Assembly: GCA_947307055.1 (NCBI GenBank)
Contig: CAMZHX010000006.1
Location: forward strand, 62,001-126,000
DNA length: 64,000 bases
Reading direction: 5' to 3'
From: an uncultured Selenomonadales bacterium
GTDB taxonomy: Bacteria; Bacillota; Negativicutes; Selenomonadales; Selenomonadaceae
Notes under the pieces: generated by a model
Seen by the model: only the letters and a program-made list of their open reading frames with translations
The model's database searches: none
Told to the model about the DNA's origin: nothing
Part shown: in pieces, positions 54,879-63,701 of the stretch
Layout: each line of letters begins with the position of its first letter
How positions within the stretch are numbered: the stretch's first letter is position 1
Position numbers and translations under genes: made by a program

Positions 54879-55367
54879 TTACACAATCGCCGCCGCCATG
54901 TCAAGGAGCGATTTATTCATAAGGGTCAAGGTAACGTCTAGGTCGCTTTGAAAATCTTTAATGGCGCGGACGGCAACTTTAAGCGCGTCGCTAGGAGGAT
55001 AGCCGTAAATGCCGCTTGAAATGAGCGGGAAGGCGATACTTTTCAAATTATTTTCGGCGGCAAGTTTCAAGCTGTTTATGTAGCAGTTGCGCAGGAGATT
55101 TTCTTCGCCGAACTGCCCGCCCTGATAAATTGGTCCTGCCGTATGGATAATAAATTTCGCGGGCAAATTGAAGCCGGGCGTTATGACGGCCTCGCCCGTT
55201 TGAATCGGCGCAAGTTTATTGCAAGCCGCTTGAAGTTCGCGATAACCTGCCGCACGGAAGATTGCGCCGCACACGCCGCCGCCCGCTAAAAGTTGAGTGT
55301 TCGCCGCGTTGACTATCGCATCGACTTTCAAAGTCGTGATGTCCGCGTTCAAAAATTTAAGCGTCAT
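54879..55367 (-). CDS. Macro-domain ADP-ribose-binding protein/deacetylase
   Basis: 162 aa from ATG 55367, 6-7 nt after GGAAGGA; the track start at 55385 is upstream. A single macro domain: LNADITTLKVDAIVNAANTQ, LLAGGGVCGAIFRAAG, and FPLISSGIYGYPPSDALKVA, all of which line the ADP-ribose pocket. Known members hydrolyse O-acetyl-ADP-ribose or remove ADP-ribose from aspartate/glutamate. Placed 20 nt after uvrA and possibly co-transcribed, hinting at a role around DNA damage or stress (inference). Confidence 0.92.
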   Translation of the reverse strand: MTLKFLNADITTLKVDAIVNAANTQLLAGGGVCGAIFRAAGYRELQAACNKLAPIQTGEAVITPGFNLPAKFIIHTAGPIYQGGQFGEENLLRNCYINSLKLAAENNLKSIAFPLISSGIYGYPPSDALKVAVRAIKDFQSDLDVTLTLMNKSLLDMAAAIV

Positions 55368-55385
55368 AAAAATCCTTCCTATCAT

Positions 55386-55409
55386 TCCTAACTCCTAATT
55401 CCTAATTGC
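55386..55409. repeat. Heptanucleotide repeat at the uvrA stop
   Basis: CCTAACT CCTAATT CCTAATT, 7-nt period. On the minus strand it encodes the last residues LGIRS and the TAG stop of UvrA. Confidence 0.75.
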
Positions 55410-57904
55410 TTTTTCAACGCTTGACCGGTGTAGGAATTTTCGACGCAAGCGACTTCTTCAGGCGTGCCGCATGCGACAATTTCTCCGCCCTTATCGCCGC
55501 CGTCGGGTCCCAAGTCGATAATGTAATCGGCGCACTTTATCACGTCGAGATTGTGTTCAATGATAATGACGGTATCGCCGCGCCCGACAAGTCGCTGAAT
55601 CACTTCAATTAATTTTTTCACGTCGTCGAAGTGCAAACCGGTCGTCGGCTCGTCCATAATATAAATATTCGCCGCCCTGCCCAAAGGTCGCGCCAATTCG
55701 TAGGCAAGTTTGACGCGTTGAGCCTCGCCGCCGCTAAAAGTATTCGCGCTCTGTCCGAGTTCGATATAACCTAAGCCGACATCGTGCAGGACTTGCAACA
55801 TGCGCTTAATCGCCGGCACGTTCTCGAAAAATTCCAAAGCCTCGTCGACCGGCATGTTCAACACGTCGGAAATATTTTTGCCCTTGTATTTGACTTCCAA
55901 AGTCTCGGCGTTAAAGCGCGTCCCCTTGCACACGTCGCAAGTAACGTAGACATCGGGCAGGAAATTCATCGGGATTTTCAAAACGCCATTACCGCCGCAA
56001 CTTTCGCAACGCCCGCCCTTGACATTGAAACTGAATCGCCCCGCCTTGTAGCCGCGCATTTTCGCGCCGGTTGTCTCGGCGAAAAGTTTCCGGATATGGT
56101 CGGCGACGCCCGTATAAGTCGCAATGTTTGAACGCGGCGTCCTGCCAATCGGATCCTGGTCAATCATCGTGACTTTATCAATCGCCAACTCCGCCAAGTT
56201 GCCGTTGCTCTTGAGATTTTTGAAGCAAGGGTAAATGACTTCCTCGACGAGCGTAGACTTGCCCGAACCCGATACGCCCGTTATCACCGTCAAAATTTCG
56301 GTGTGAATCTTGACGGACGGGATTTTCAAATTGTTGACGGGCGGGCAGATAATTTCTATCGTGTGCCAAGCTTCCCTACGAGTTTCGGGCACGGGGATAA
56401 TTTTTCTGCCGCTCAAGTAGTCGCCGGTCAGAGAATTTTTTTCGGAGGCGATTTCGTCAGCAGTGCCTTGCGCGATGACTTCGCCGCCCTCCTTACCTGC
56501 GCCGCGTCCCATGTCGACAATTTCATCAGCGGCGCGGATAGTTTCTTCGTCGTGCTCGACAACGATTAGCGTATTGCCCAAGTCGCGTAGATTTTTCAAG
56601 GTCGCCAAAAGTTTTTGATTATCGTGCTGGTGAAGTCCGATTGAGGGTTCGTCGAGGACGTAGAGGACGCCGGTAAGAGCCGAGCCGATTTGCGTTGCCA
56701 ATCTGATTCTTTGAGACTCGCCGCCAGAAAGCGTCGCGGATTTCCTCGACAAACTCAAATAATCCAAACCGACGTCGCATAAAAATTTAAGCCGCGCATT
56801 GATTTCCTTGAGAACCTGCGCGGAAATTTTTTTATCAGTGTCATCGAGTTCGAGCGCGGCGAAAAATTCTTTGCAAGCGTCGACCGACATATCAACGACC
56901 TGCGCGATATTTTTTTCGCCAACCGTCACGCTCAAAGCTTCGGGATTTAATCTGTGACCGTGACAGGCAGGACAAACGTCTTCGGGCAAATCGGTATTTT
57001 TGAACTCGTGGACGGCCAGCATCCATTCGTACATCGTCGACCAGTCGCGCACGTCGAAAACTTTGCCGAGCCCATTGCAAGTTTTGCAAGCACCCTTCGG
57101 ACTGTTGAATGAAAAAAGTTGCGGCGTAATATCAGGCAGACTTATCCCGCAATCGACGCAAGCATTTTTCTCGCTGAACGTCAAAGTTTTTTCGTCGGTC
57201 TCTACAAAGACAATCCCGTTGCCGAATCTCAACGCCGTCTCCAAAGAATCGGCTAGGCGCGACCTTATATCGCCGCGATTAACCAACCTGTCGACAATCA
57301 AATCAATGGAATGTTTTTTAGTTTTGGCGAGGGAAATTTCTTCGTCTAGCTCGCGAATTATTCCGTCGACCTTGACGCGCACAAAACCTGCCGCGCTAAG
57401 TTTCTCGAAAATATCTTTGTGAGTGCCTTTTTTCTGATTGACAATCGGCGCGAGCAGACTAAAGCGCGTACCTTCGGGCAAGCTCAAAATCTGCGCTAAG
57501 ATTTGGTCGACGCTCTGACTTTGGACGGGCTTGCCGCATTTCGGACAATGAGGCTTCCCAATTCGCGCAAACAAAAGCCGCAAGTAGTCATAAATCTCTG
57601 TGACGGTGCCGACGGTCGAGCGCGGATTATTATTTGTCGTCTTCTGATTGATAGCTATTGCCGGACTCAAACCCTCAATCAATTCAACGTCGGGCTTATC
57701 TGGCAGTCCGAGAAATTGTCGGGCGTAACTCGACAGCGATTCCATATAACGGCGTTGCCCTTCGGCGTAAATGGTATCGAAGGCGAGCGAACTTTTACCG
57801 CTACCAGATACGCCCGTTATCACAACGAATTTATCGCGCGGAATCTCGACGCTGATATTTTTCAAATTGTGAACGCGTGCGCCGCGAATTTTTATCGAAT
57901 CCAA
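55388..57904 (-). CDS. uvrA: Excinuclease ABC subunit A, compact form
   Basis: 838 aa, about 100 shorter than E. coli UvrA (940). DNA-damage recognition ATPase of nucleotide excision repair. Seen: two Walker A loops GVSGSGKSS and GVSGSGKST, two ABC signatures ([12 protein letters not shown] and [12 protein letters not shown]), and zinc modules [13 protein letters not shown] ... CKTCNGLG ... CPACHG and CESCGGNG ... CDVCKG. The shortfall lies between the CKTCNGLG and CPACHG modules: [20 protein letters not shown] replaces a segment of about 115 residues. All catalytic parts remain, so it should work. Own promoter at 57963-57935. Confidence 0.93.
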   Translation of the reverse strand: MDSIKIRGARVHNLKNISVEIPRDKFVVITGVSGSGKSSLAFDTIYAEGQRRYMESLSSYARQFLGLPDKPDVELIEGLSPAIAINQKTTNNNPRSTVGTVTEIYDYLRLLFARIGKPHCPKCGKPVQSQSVDQILAQILSLPEGTRFSLLAPIVNQKKGTHKDIFEKLSAAGFVRVKVDGIIRELDEEISLAKTKKHSIDLIVDRLVNRGDIRSRLADSLETALRFGNGIVFVETDEKTLTFSEKNACVDCGISLPDITPQLFSFNSPKGACKTCNGLGKVFDVRDWSTMYEWMLAVHEFKNTDLPEDVCPACHGHRLNPEALSVTVGEKNIAQVVDMSVDACKEFFAALELDDTDKKISAQVLKEINARLKFLCDVGLDYLSLSRKSATLSGGESQRIRLATQIGSALTGVLYVLDEPSIGLHQHDNQKLLATLKNLRDLGNTLIVVEHDEETIRAADEIVDMGRGAGKEGGEVIAQGTADEIASEKNSLTGDYLSGRKIIPVPETRREAWHTIEIICPPVNNLKIPSVKIHTEILTVITGVSGSGKSTLVEEVIYPCFKNLKSNGNLAELAIDKVTMIDQDPIGRTPRSNIATYTGVADHIRKLFAETTGAKMRGYKAGRFSFNVKGGRCESCGGNGVLKIPMNFLPDVYVTCDVCKGTRFNAETLEVKYKGKNISDVLNMPVDEALEFFENVPAIKRMLQVLHDVGLGYIELGQSANTFSGGEAQRVKLAYELARPLGRAANIYIMDEPTTGLHFDDVKKLIEVIQRLVGRGDTVIIIEHNLDVIKCADYIIDLGPDGGDKGGEIVACGTPEEVACVENSYTGQALKKQLGIRS

Positions 57905-57934
57905 AATTTCACCTCAGAAATGATAGTGTTTTTA

Positions 57935-57963
57935 ATCCTACAACGCCTGCGCTTTGCTGTCAA
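57935..57963 (-). promoter_or_regulatory. Promoter of uvrA
   Basis: On the minus strand TTGACA, 17 bp, TAGGAT. No LexA box was recognised. Confidence 0.75.
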
Positions 57964-57992
57964 GGAAGGCTAAGGTTGTTCCTTTTAAAGTC

Positions 57993-58021
57993 TTGACGGT
58001 TCGCGCTTTACCGAATAAAAT
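57993..58021 (+). promoter_or_regulatory. Promoter of the M16 peptidase gene
   Basis: TTGACG at 57993-57998, 17-bp spacer, TAAAAT at 58016-58021. Confidence 0.78.
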
Positions 58022-58048
58022 GGTTTTATTATGGAAAGGAGCGATTAT

Positions 58049-61036
58049 ATGAATTTGAAAATCGGCGAAGAACTTAACGGTTTCCGCTTGAAAAATTCCT
58101 CCGAAGTCGCGGAGCTGGGCGCGAACACTTACGAATTTGAACACATAAAGACCGGCGCGAAACTTTTCTACGTCGCGGCAGATGACGACAACAAAGTTTT
58201 TTATATCGGATTCCGCACGCCGCCTAAAGATGATACGGGCGTCGCTCATATCGTTGAACACTCGGTTTTATGCGGCTCGAAAAAATATCCGCTCAAGGAG
58301 CCGTTCGTCGAACTCGTCAAGGGTTCGCTGAATACCTTTCTGAACGCGATGACTTATCCCGATAAAACCGTTTACCCCGTCGCGAGCCGTAACGCTAAAG
58401 ATTTCCGCAACTTGCAGGACGTTTACCTTGACGCGGTTTTTAATCCGTCGATGCTCACTACGCCTGAAATTTTAATGCAAGAGGGCTGGCACTACGAAGT
58501 AATTAGGAATGCGCAATGCGTAATGCGTAATGAAAAGAAAGATGAAAGTAATAATTACGAATTACGCACTGCGAATTACGAATTGCAATACAGCGGCGTC
58601 GTCTATAACGAGATGAAAGGCGCGTTGTCTTCGCCCGACGACATTTTAACTCGCAACCTTCAACACGAAACTTTCCCGCAAAATTGCTACAGCTTTGAAT
58701 CGGGCGGCGACCCCGAAGCCATTCCCAACCTTACGCAGGAAATGTTTATCGCCTTCCACCAAAAATTTTATCACCCGTCGAATAGTTTCATATATCTTTA
58801 TGGCGACGTGGACATTGCCGAGCAGTTGGAATATCTCGACCGCGAATATCTTTCTGCCTTCGACAAAATCAAAGTTGATTCGGAAATTTCATTGCAACCG
58901 ACCTTCGCCGAGATGAAGCGCGTTGATGAAGTTTATCCGGTTGGCGAGGAGGAATCCGACAGCGAAAAAACTTTCCTTGCAATAAATTTTGTTGTTGGCA
59001 ACGTCGATGACACGCTGAACAATTTGGGCTTAGGGATTTTAAGTCACGCGCTGTTTAGCAGTCCTGCCGCGCCCGTCCGCAAAGCTCTGATTGATTCGGG
59101 CTTGGGCAAAGATGTTGACGTTAGCTTGGAAGACGATTTGCGCCAGCCGACTTTTACTATCACGCTCAACGGCTCTGAAAAAAATCGCGTCGATAAATTT
59201 TACGACCTCCTCAACGCTGAACTTCAAAAGCTCGTTGACAATGGCATTGATAAAACTTTGCTACAGGCGTCGATAAATTTAATGGAGTTCAGATTGCGCG
59301 AGGCTGACTTCGGACTTGCGCCAAAGGGTTTGATTTACGGCTTGCGGCTTTTCAAAACGTGGCTTTACGGCGGCGACCCCAATGCTTATCTGCGCTACGA
59401 AGACGACCTCGCAAAAATTAAGCGTGGGCTTGATGAAAATTATTTTGAAGGGCTGATTCAGAAATATTTCCTTGACAATCCGCACAAAGTTTTGATGACG
59501 CTCGCGCCCGATAAAAATTTCGCTAAGCAACGCGATGCCGCGCAAGCTCAAAAGCTCGCCGAGATTAAAGCGCAGTTGACCCCCGCGCAGATTCAAGACA
59601 TTATCGACACGACGCAGAAATTAAAAATCCGCCAGCAAACGCCCGATTCACCCGAAGCCCTCAAGACAATTCCAATCCTCAAGCGCGAAGACCTCAAGAA
59701 GGAGCCCGAACATTTGCCGTTGCAATTCCGCGACATGAGCGGCACGCGAATTCTTTTCAGCAACATCGACACGCACGGGATAATTTACCTAACCTTCTAC
59801 TTTGACGCGCTAAAAGTTCCGCAGGATAAACTTTGTCATGCCTACTTACTGACCGAACTTCTCGGCAACGTCGACACTAAAAAGCATTCCTATGAAGAAC
59901 TTGCAATCCTTACAAACTTGAATATTGGCGGCTTTAGTACGAATCTCCGCGCAGATTCCGAAAAAGATTTGCCGAATTCCTTCGCGCCGCGCATGAAAGT
60001 TATCGTCAAGGCGTTAGGCTCCAAGCTCGAAGAGATGACCGACATTCTCGCCGAAATTTTCAACGACACAGTTTTTGATAACAAAAAACGCCTGCGCGAA
60101 CTCGTCGAACAGGAACAGTTAACTTTTGAACTCAATCTTCAAAATATGGCATTGCAAATTGTTTCCGCGCAACTCGCCGCCTACCAGAACAAAGCCGGTG
60201 CTTATAATGCCGCCGCCCTCCTGCCCTATAACAAGTTCCTGAAAAATTTGCTCGCCGATTTCGATAATAATTTTGATGAGCTCGTCGCCGATTTAAAAGA
60301 CGTGTTCAATCGCCTTGTCAATCGCAACGGCTTGATTATCAGCATCACCGCGCCCGAAGAACTTTATAAAAAATTCTCGCCGCACCTCTACAAACTTTTG
60401 AGGAGCTTGACTGTCGACGAATACCAGCGCGAAAATTATTCCTTCCCGTGCAAGCCAAAGAACGAAGGCATTTACAGTCAAAGCCGCGTGCAATACGTCG
60501 GCAAGGGCGCGAACTTTATCGAGCTCGGCTACAAATACACCGGCGCGATGAGTATTCTTGAAACGATTTTGCGCTACGAATATCTTTGGACGAAAATCCG
60601 CGTGCAGGGCGGCGCGTATGGAGCCTTTGCGCATTTTGCTCGCAACGGCAATTTAGTTTTCAGCTCGTACCGCGACCCGAACCTCGCCAAAACTTTGGAG
60701 ACCTTCGACGGCACAGCCGATTTCCTGAAAAATTTCAACGTCTCTGACCGCGAAATGGATAAGTACATAATCGGCACGTTGAGCAAATCTGATAAGCCGT
60801 TGACGCCGTCGCTTAAAGGGCAAGTCGCCGCTGATTTATGCCTTAGGAATATCACTTACGCCGACCGCCAAAAATCTCGCAACGAAATTCTAACGGCGCA
60901 GCAGGAAGATATTTGCGCCTTATCGAAAATTATCGCCGACTGCATGAAGCAAAATTATCTTTGCGTCTTCGGCAACGAGGCAGTCATTAAGGAGAACGCT
61001 AAACTTTTCGGCGAAATCAAAGCGGCAACAGAGTAG
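58049..61036 (+). CDS. M16C zinc metallopeptidase (presequence-protease type)
   Basis: 995 aa from ATG 58049, after AAGGAG; the track ATG at 58031 lies upstream of that SD. Inverted zinc motif HxxEH in VAHIVEHSVLCGSKKYPLK (about residue 69-73) with the downstream Glu in the same domain. Four M16 half-domains in one chain, as in mitochondrial PreP; degrades short peptides in a closed chamber. No signal peptide. An in-frame insert of about 24-28 residues (IRNAQCVMRNEKKDESN onward, near residue 153) is encoded by heptamer repeats and interrupts the usual GWHYEL-YSGVVYNEMKGA junction. Downstream gene starts 9 nt after the stop. Confidence 0.9.
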   Translation: MNLKIGEELNGFRLKNSSEVAELGANTYEFEHIKTGAKLFYVAADDDNKVFYIGFRTPPKDDTGVAHIVEHSVLCGSKKYPLKEPFVELVKGSLNTFLNAMTYPDKTVYPVASRNAKDFRNLQDVYLDAVFNPSMLTTPEILMQEGWHYEVIRNAQCVMRNEKKDESNNYELRTANYELQYSGVVYNEMKGALSSPDDILTRNLQHETFPQNCYSFESGGDPEAIPNLTQEMFIAFHQKFYHPSNSFIYLYGDVDIAEQLEYLDREYLSAFDKIKVDSEISLQPTFAEMKRVDEVYPVGEEESDSEKTFLAINFVVGNVDDTLNNLGLGILSHALFSSPAAPVRKALIDSGLGKDVDVSLEDDLRQPTFTITLNGSEKNRVDKFYDLLNAELQKLVDNGIDKTLLQASINLMEFRLREADFGLAPKGLIYGLRLFKTWLYGGDPNAYLRYEDDLAKIKRGLDENYFEGLIQKYFLDNPHKVLMTLAPDKNFAKQRDAAQAQKLAEIKAQLTPAQIQDIIDTTQKLKIRQQTPDSPEALKTIPILKREDLKKEPEHLPLQFRDMSGTRILFSNIDTHGIIYLTFYFDALKVPQDKLCHAYLLTELLGNVDTKKHSYEELAILTNLNIGGFSTNLRADSEKDLPNSFAPRMKVIVKALGSKLEEMTDILAEIFNDTVFDNKKRLRELVEQEQLTFELNLQNMALQIVSAQLAAYQNKAGAYNAAALLPYNKFLKNLLADFDNNFDELVADLKDVFNRLVNRNGLIISITAPEELYKKFSPHLYKLLRSLTVDEYQRENYSFPCKPKNEGIYSQSRVQYVGKGANFIELGYKYTGAMSILETILRYEYLWTKIRVQGGAYGAFAHFARNGNLVFSSYRDPNLAKTLETFDGTADFLKNFNVSDREMDKYIIGTLSKSDKPLTPSLKGQVAADLCLRNITYADRQKSRNEILTAQQEDICALSKIIADCMKQNYLCVFGNEAVIKENAKLFGEIKAATE
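58500..58592. repeat. Heptanucleotide repeat inserted in the M16 peptidase gene
   Basis: AATGCGC AATGCGT AATGCGT AATGAAA (58508-58535), then ATTACGA ATTACGC ACTGCGA ATTACGA ATTGCAA. Left and right arms are roughly inverted. The insertion keeps the reading frame. Confidence 0.85.
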
Positions 61037-61045
61037 GTGATTTTA

Positions 61046-62305
61046 ATGAGCTACTTGATTAAAGATAATCGCATTGTCTTTGAAAATGGTCACGCTATAA
61101 TGGCGGAAGAATCCGAACCCGAAAATTTCAGCATGGTTGACACTTTTATAAAAAACGGTATCAATCCCGAAATGAGTAGTAAAATTTTTCGCGAAACTCG
61201 CGACCTCGAACCGCAACGCCGTCAAGCTTTAATAAGTGCCGTAAATGTTTTGTCAGACAGCAGACCATTTGTCGACGCGGCGCAAAAAATGGCGGCTTAC
61301 GATACGCTTTGCGAAAATTTATCTCAACTCAACACGATGCGCGGCGGCGTCAAAGGCTTCAAAGGTTTTGTCGGCGAACAAATGCAAGCCGCTAATGCTA
61401 CCGCCGCCGGAAGAGCTACTCGCGTCGTCAACAACAACGGCCCCATTGATTTAATCTTCGACGGCAAGAACGGTCATAAATATCCGCAACAACTCAAAAT
61501 CGGCTACAAGCCCGGACAAATTGATTTCGCCAAGTACAAGGGGCAAAAGGTTATCGTCGACAAAGGCAATCCTTATCTGCGCGAACTTCAAGCGGAAGGC
61601 GCGCGGCACGGCGTCAAAGTCATTGAAGGCACCGTCACTGAGGCGGAGGCTAAATGGTGGGCGGACGCCATGCAACTCGAAACAAAGATAACCGGCGGCA
61701 AAACTTCCGTCATTGTCCCTAAAGTGCAATGGGCGGCAAATAATCTTTCCGCAATGCACGAGGCGGGCAAGCAAGTCGGCAAGTCGGGCGCGTTATACGG
61801 CGCGGGCTTCAGCATAGGCAAAAATATCGTCGGTATGATGCGCGGCGATGTCAGCGCGGGCGAGGCAGTTGCCAATGTCGTCATTGATACGGCAGTTTCT
61901 GGTGGCGTCGGCTATGCTATGGGCGCGGTTGGTAGCGCGGTTGCTCGGACGGCAGTTGGAAGGGCGGCGGCATCTGCATTAGGCTCGGCGACAACGGCAA
62001 TATCGGGTACAGCGGTCGGCGGAGCTGTGACGGGTGCTGTTGGTTCTGCGACGGCGGCTATAGGCGGGCTTGCTACAACGGCAACGGCTGGCGCAGTCGG
62101 GGCGGTTGGTACGGCGGGCGCGGCAGTTGGCGGAGCTTTAACGGCGGCGACAGCAGGTACCGCGATAGGCGGCGCAGTTGCTACGGGCGTCGCGGGTGCG
62201 ACGGCGGCAGGTGCGGCAATCGGCGCGGCGGCAATAGCGGCGGCTCCCGTCGTAGCTGTCGGAGCTGTTATCGGTGGATTGTTCTCACTTTTCTTTGACG
62301 ACTGA
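61046..62305 (+). CDS. Unknown protein: nuclease-like N-terminal region plus glycine/alanine-rich membrane region
   Basis: 419 aa from ATG 61046, behind GTAGGTGA. Not a family I recognise. Residues about 105-215: KGFVGEQMQAANA, then GPIDLIFDG, YPQQLKIGY and GQKVIVDKGNPYL. A Glu, an Asp on a strand and QxK on the next strand resemble a PD-(D/E)xK nuclease core (hypothesis). Residues about 250-300 carry YGAGFSIGKNIVGMMRGD, also found in the next gene. The last about 120 residues are almost only Gly, Ala, Val and Thr with GxxxG spacing, like glycine-zipper membrane segments. No signal peptide. The 3' part of the DNA is GC-richer because of this composition. Confidence 0.7.
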   Translation: MSYLIKDNRIVFENGHAIMAEESEPENFSMVDTFIKNGINPEMSSKIFRETRDLEPQRRQALISAVNVLSDSRPFVDAAQKMAAYDTLCENLSQLNTMRGGVKGFKGFVGEQMQAANATAAGRATRVVNNNGPIDLIFDGKNGHKYPQQLKIGYKPGQIDFAKYKGQKVIVDKGNPYLRELQAEGARHGVKVIEGTVTEAEAKWWADAMQLETKITGGKTSVIVPKVQWAANNLSAMHEAGKQVGKSGALYGAGFSIGKNIVGMMRGDVSAGEAVANVVIDTAVSGGVGYAMGAVGSAVARTAVGRAAASALGSATTAISGTAVGGAVTGAVGSATAAIGGLATTATAGAVGAVGTAGAAVGGALTAATAGTAIGGAVATGVAGATAAGAAIGAAAIAAAPVVAVGAVIGGLFSLFFDD

Positions 62306-62320
62306 TTCGGGGCGTTATTG

Positions 62321-62758
62321 ATGAGCGAAGAATTTATCACAACTCTTTATGATATGCACGATATGGGCGCGCCTTTCGCCAAAACGCTCGTCGTTTACGG
62401 CTTTGGCTTCAGCGTCGGCAAATATTTCGTCAGAGTACTGCGCGGCATTATTCGATTCAGCGTGGCGATTGCCGATATTATTCGCGACACGATTATAATA
62501 TTCATAGTCGGATATTTTATCGGGCTCACGGGCATTGGAGAAAAAATTTTTGGCTCCGGCGATTCGGCAACGATGGGAATTTTGCGGGCGATAGGCGGCG
62601 GCTCAACCGAATGGTTTTGGGACTCGATGAATATATTTATTGGGACGTTTCAAGCTATGGGGATAAATTTCGCCGCGCTACCGGATTTTGTCGCTACGAT
62701 GTCAGCATTGCTAATCGGCGGGCTTATCGGCGTAATCTTTGGAATTTTATTTAGCTAA
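62321..62758 (+). CDS. Membrane protein sharing a hydrophobic module with the preceding gene
   Basis: 145 aa. ATG 62321, 15 nt after the previous stop; SD weak (GGGGCG). Contains VYGFGFSVGKYFVRVLRG and, later, RDTIIIFIVGYFIG. These align with YGAGFSIGKNIVGMMRGD ... IDTAVSGGVGYAMG of the upstream protein, so the two share a homologous segment of about 45 residues. Three membrane helices are predicted by eye, the last ALLIGGLIGVIFGILFS. It could be a partner or an immunity-like protein for the larger one; this is inference from pairing. Confidence 0.65.
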   Translation: MSEEFITTLYDMHDMGAPFAKTLVVYGFGFSVGKYFVRVLRGIIRFSVAIADIIRDTIIIFIVGYFIGLTGIGEKIFGSGDSATMGILRAIGGGSTEWFWDSMNIFIGTFQAMGINFAALPDFVATMSALLIGGLIGVIFGILFS

Positions 62759-62799
62759 TGGCTAAGCTTTTCATTAAGCATTGAATTGGAGGTTTTTAA

Positions 62800-63684
62800 A
62801 TGAAGAAGTTACCATTTATCGGTTCGTGTGTCGCGATAGTCACGCCATTTGACGAGACGAGCATAAATTTCGCTGAACTCGGACGCATGATTGACAATCA
62901 GATTGAGAATCACACGGACGCGATTTGTATCACGGGCACGACCGGCGAAACTGCTACGCTCGATAACGAAGAGCATAAAGCCGCGATGAAATTTGCGGTT
63001 GAGCACGTCAAAGGGCGCGTGCCAGTCATCGCGGGCACCGGCTCCAACGATACCGCCTATGCCGTCGAGCTTTCTCAATACGCGGAGAAAATCGGCGTCG
63101 ATGCCGTCCTTTTGGTCACGCCATATTACAACAAGTGCACGCAAAACGGACTCGTCGCGCACTATCTCAAAATCGTCGACAACATCAATATTCCCGCAAT
63201 CCTCTACAATGTGCCTGGTCGGACGGGCGTCGACATTAAGCCCGAAACTTACGCGAAACTTTGCAAGCACCCGCGCATAGTTGCGACCAAAGAGGCTAAC
63301 GGCGATTTGAGCTCGATTCTTAAGACGCGTAAACTTTGCGGCGATGACTTGGCGATTTACTCCGGCAACGACGACCAAATTATCCCGATTTTATCTTTGG
63401 GCGGCAGTGGCGTTATCTCTGTCCTGTCGAACGTCGCGCCCTATGATACCCACATGATTTGTCAAAATTATTTCGACGGCAAGGTTGACGAGGCGGCGCG
63501 TATGCAAATCGATTACTGCGACCTAATCGACGCGCTGTTTTGCGAAGTCAATCCGATTCCCGCCAAAACCGCTATGAGGCTTATGGGCTGGAACGTCGGC
63601 AAGTTGCGTATGCCGCTGAGCGAAATGGAACCCGCGCACCTCGAACAACTCAAAGCCGCGCTCAAAGCTCACAACCTCTTATAA
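62800..63684 (+). CDS. dapA: 4-hydroxy-tetrahydrodipicolinate synthase
   Basis: 294 aa, normal length. SD TGGAGG before ATG 62800. Condenses pyruvate with aspartate semialdehyde in the lysine/diaminopimelate pathway. TIM barrel with CITGTTGETATLDNEEH near the N-terminus, LLVTPYYNKCTQNGLVAHY, Tyr in ILYNVPGRTGVD, the Schiff-base Lys in VATKEANGD (about residue 163), and GNDDQIIPILSLGGSGVISV. Complete. It sits apart from dapB (51740). Confidence 0.96.
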   Translation: MKKLPFIGSCVAIVTPFDETSINFAELGRMIDNQIENHTDAICITGTTGETATLDNEEHKAAMKFAVEHVKGRVPVIAGTGSNDTAYAVELSQYAEKIGVDAVLLVTPYYNKCTQNGLVAHYLKIVDNINIPAILYNVPGRTGVDIKPETYAKLCKHPRIVATKEANGDLSSILKTRKLCGDDLAIYSGNDDQIIPILSLGGSGVISVLSNVAPYDTHMICQNYFDGKVDEAARMQIDYCDLIDALFCEVNPIPAKTAMRLMGWNVGKLRMPLSEMEPAHLEQLKAALKAHNLL

Positions 63685-63701
63685 GGAAAGGAGAATTGCT
63701 C

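Noticed and set aside
61912-62340. 142-aa Ala/Pro/Thr-rich minus-strand ORF
   Set aside because: Mirror of the glycine/alanine repeat region of the gene at 61046.
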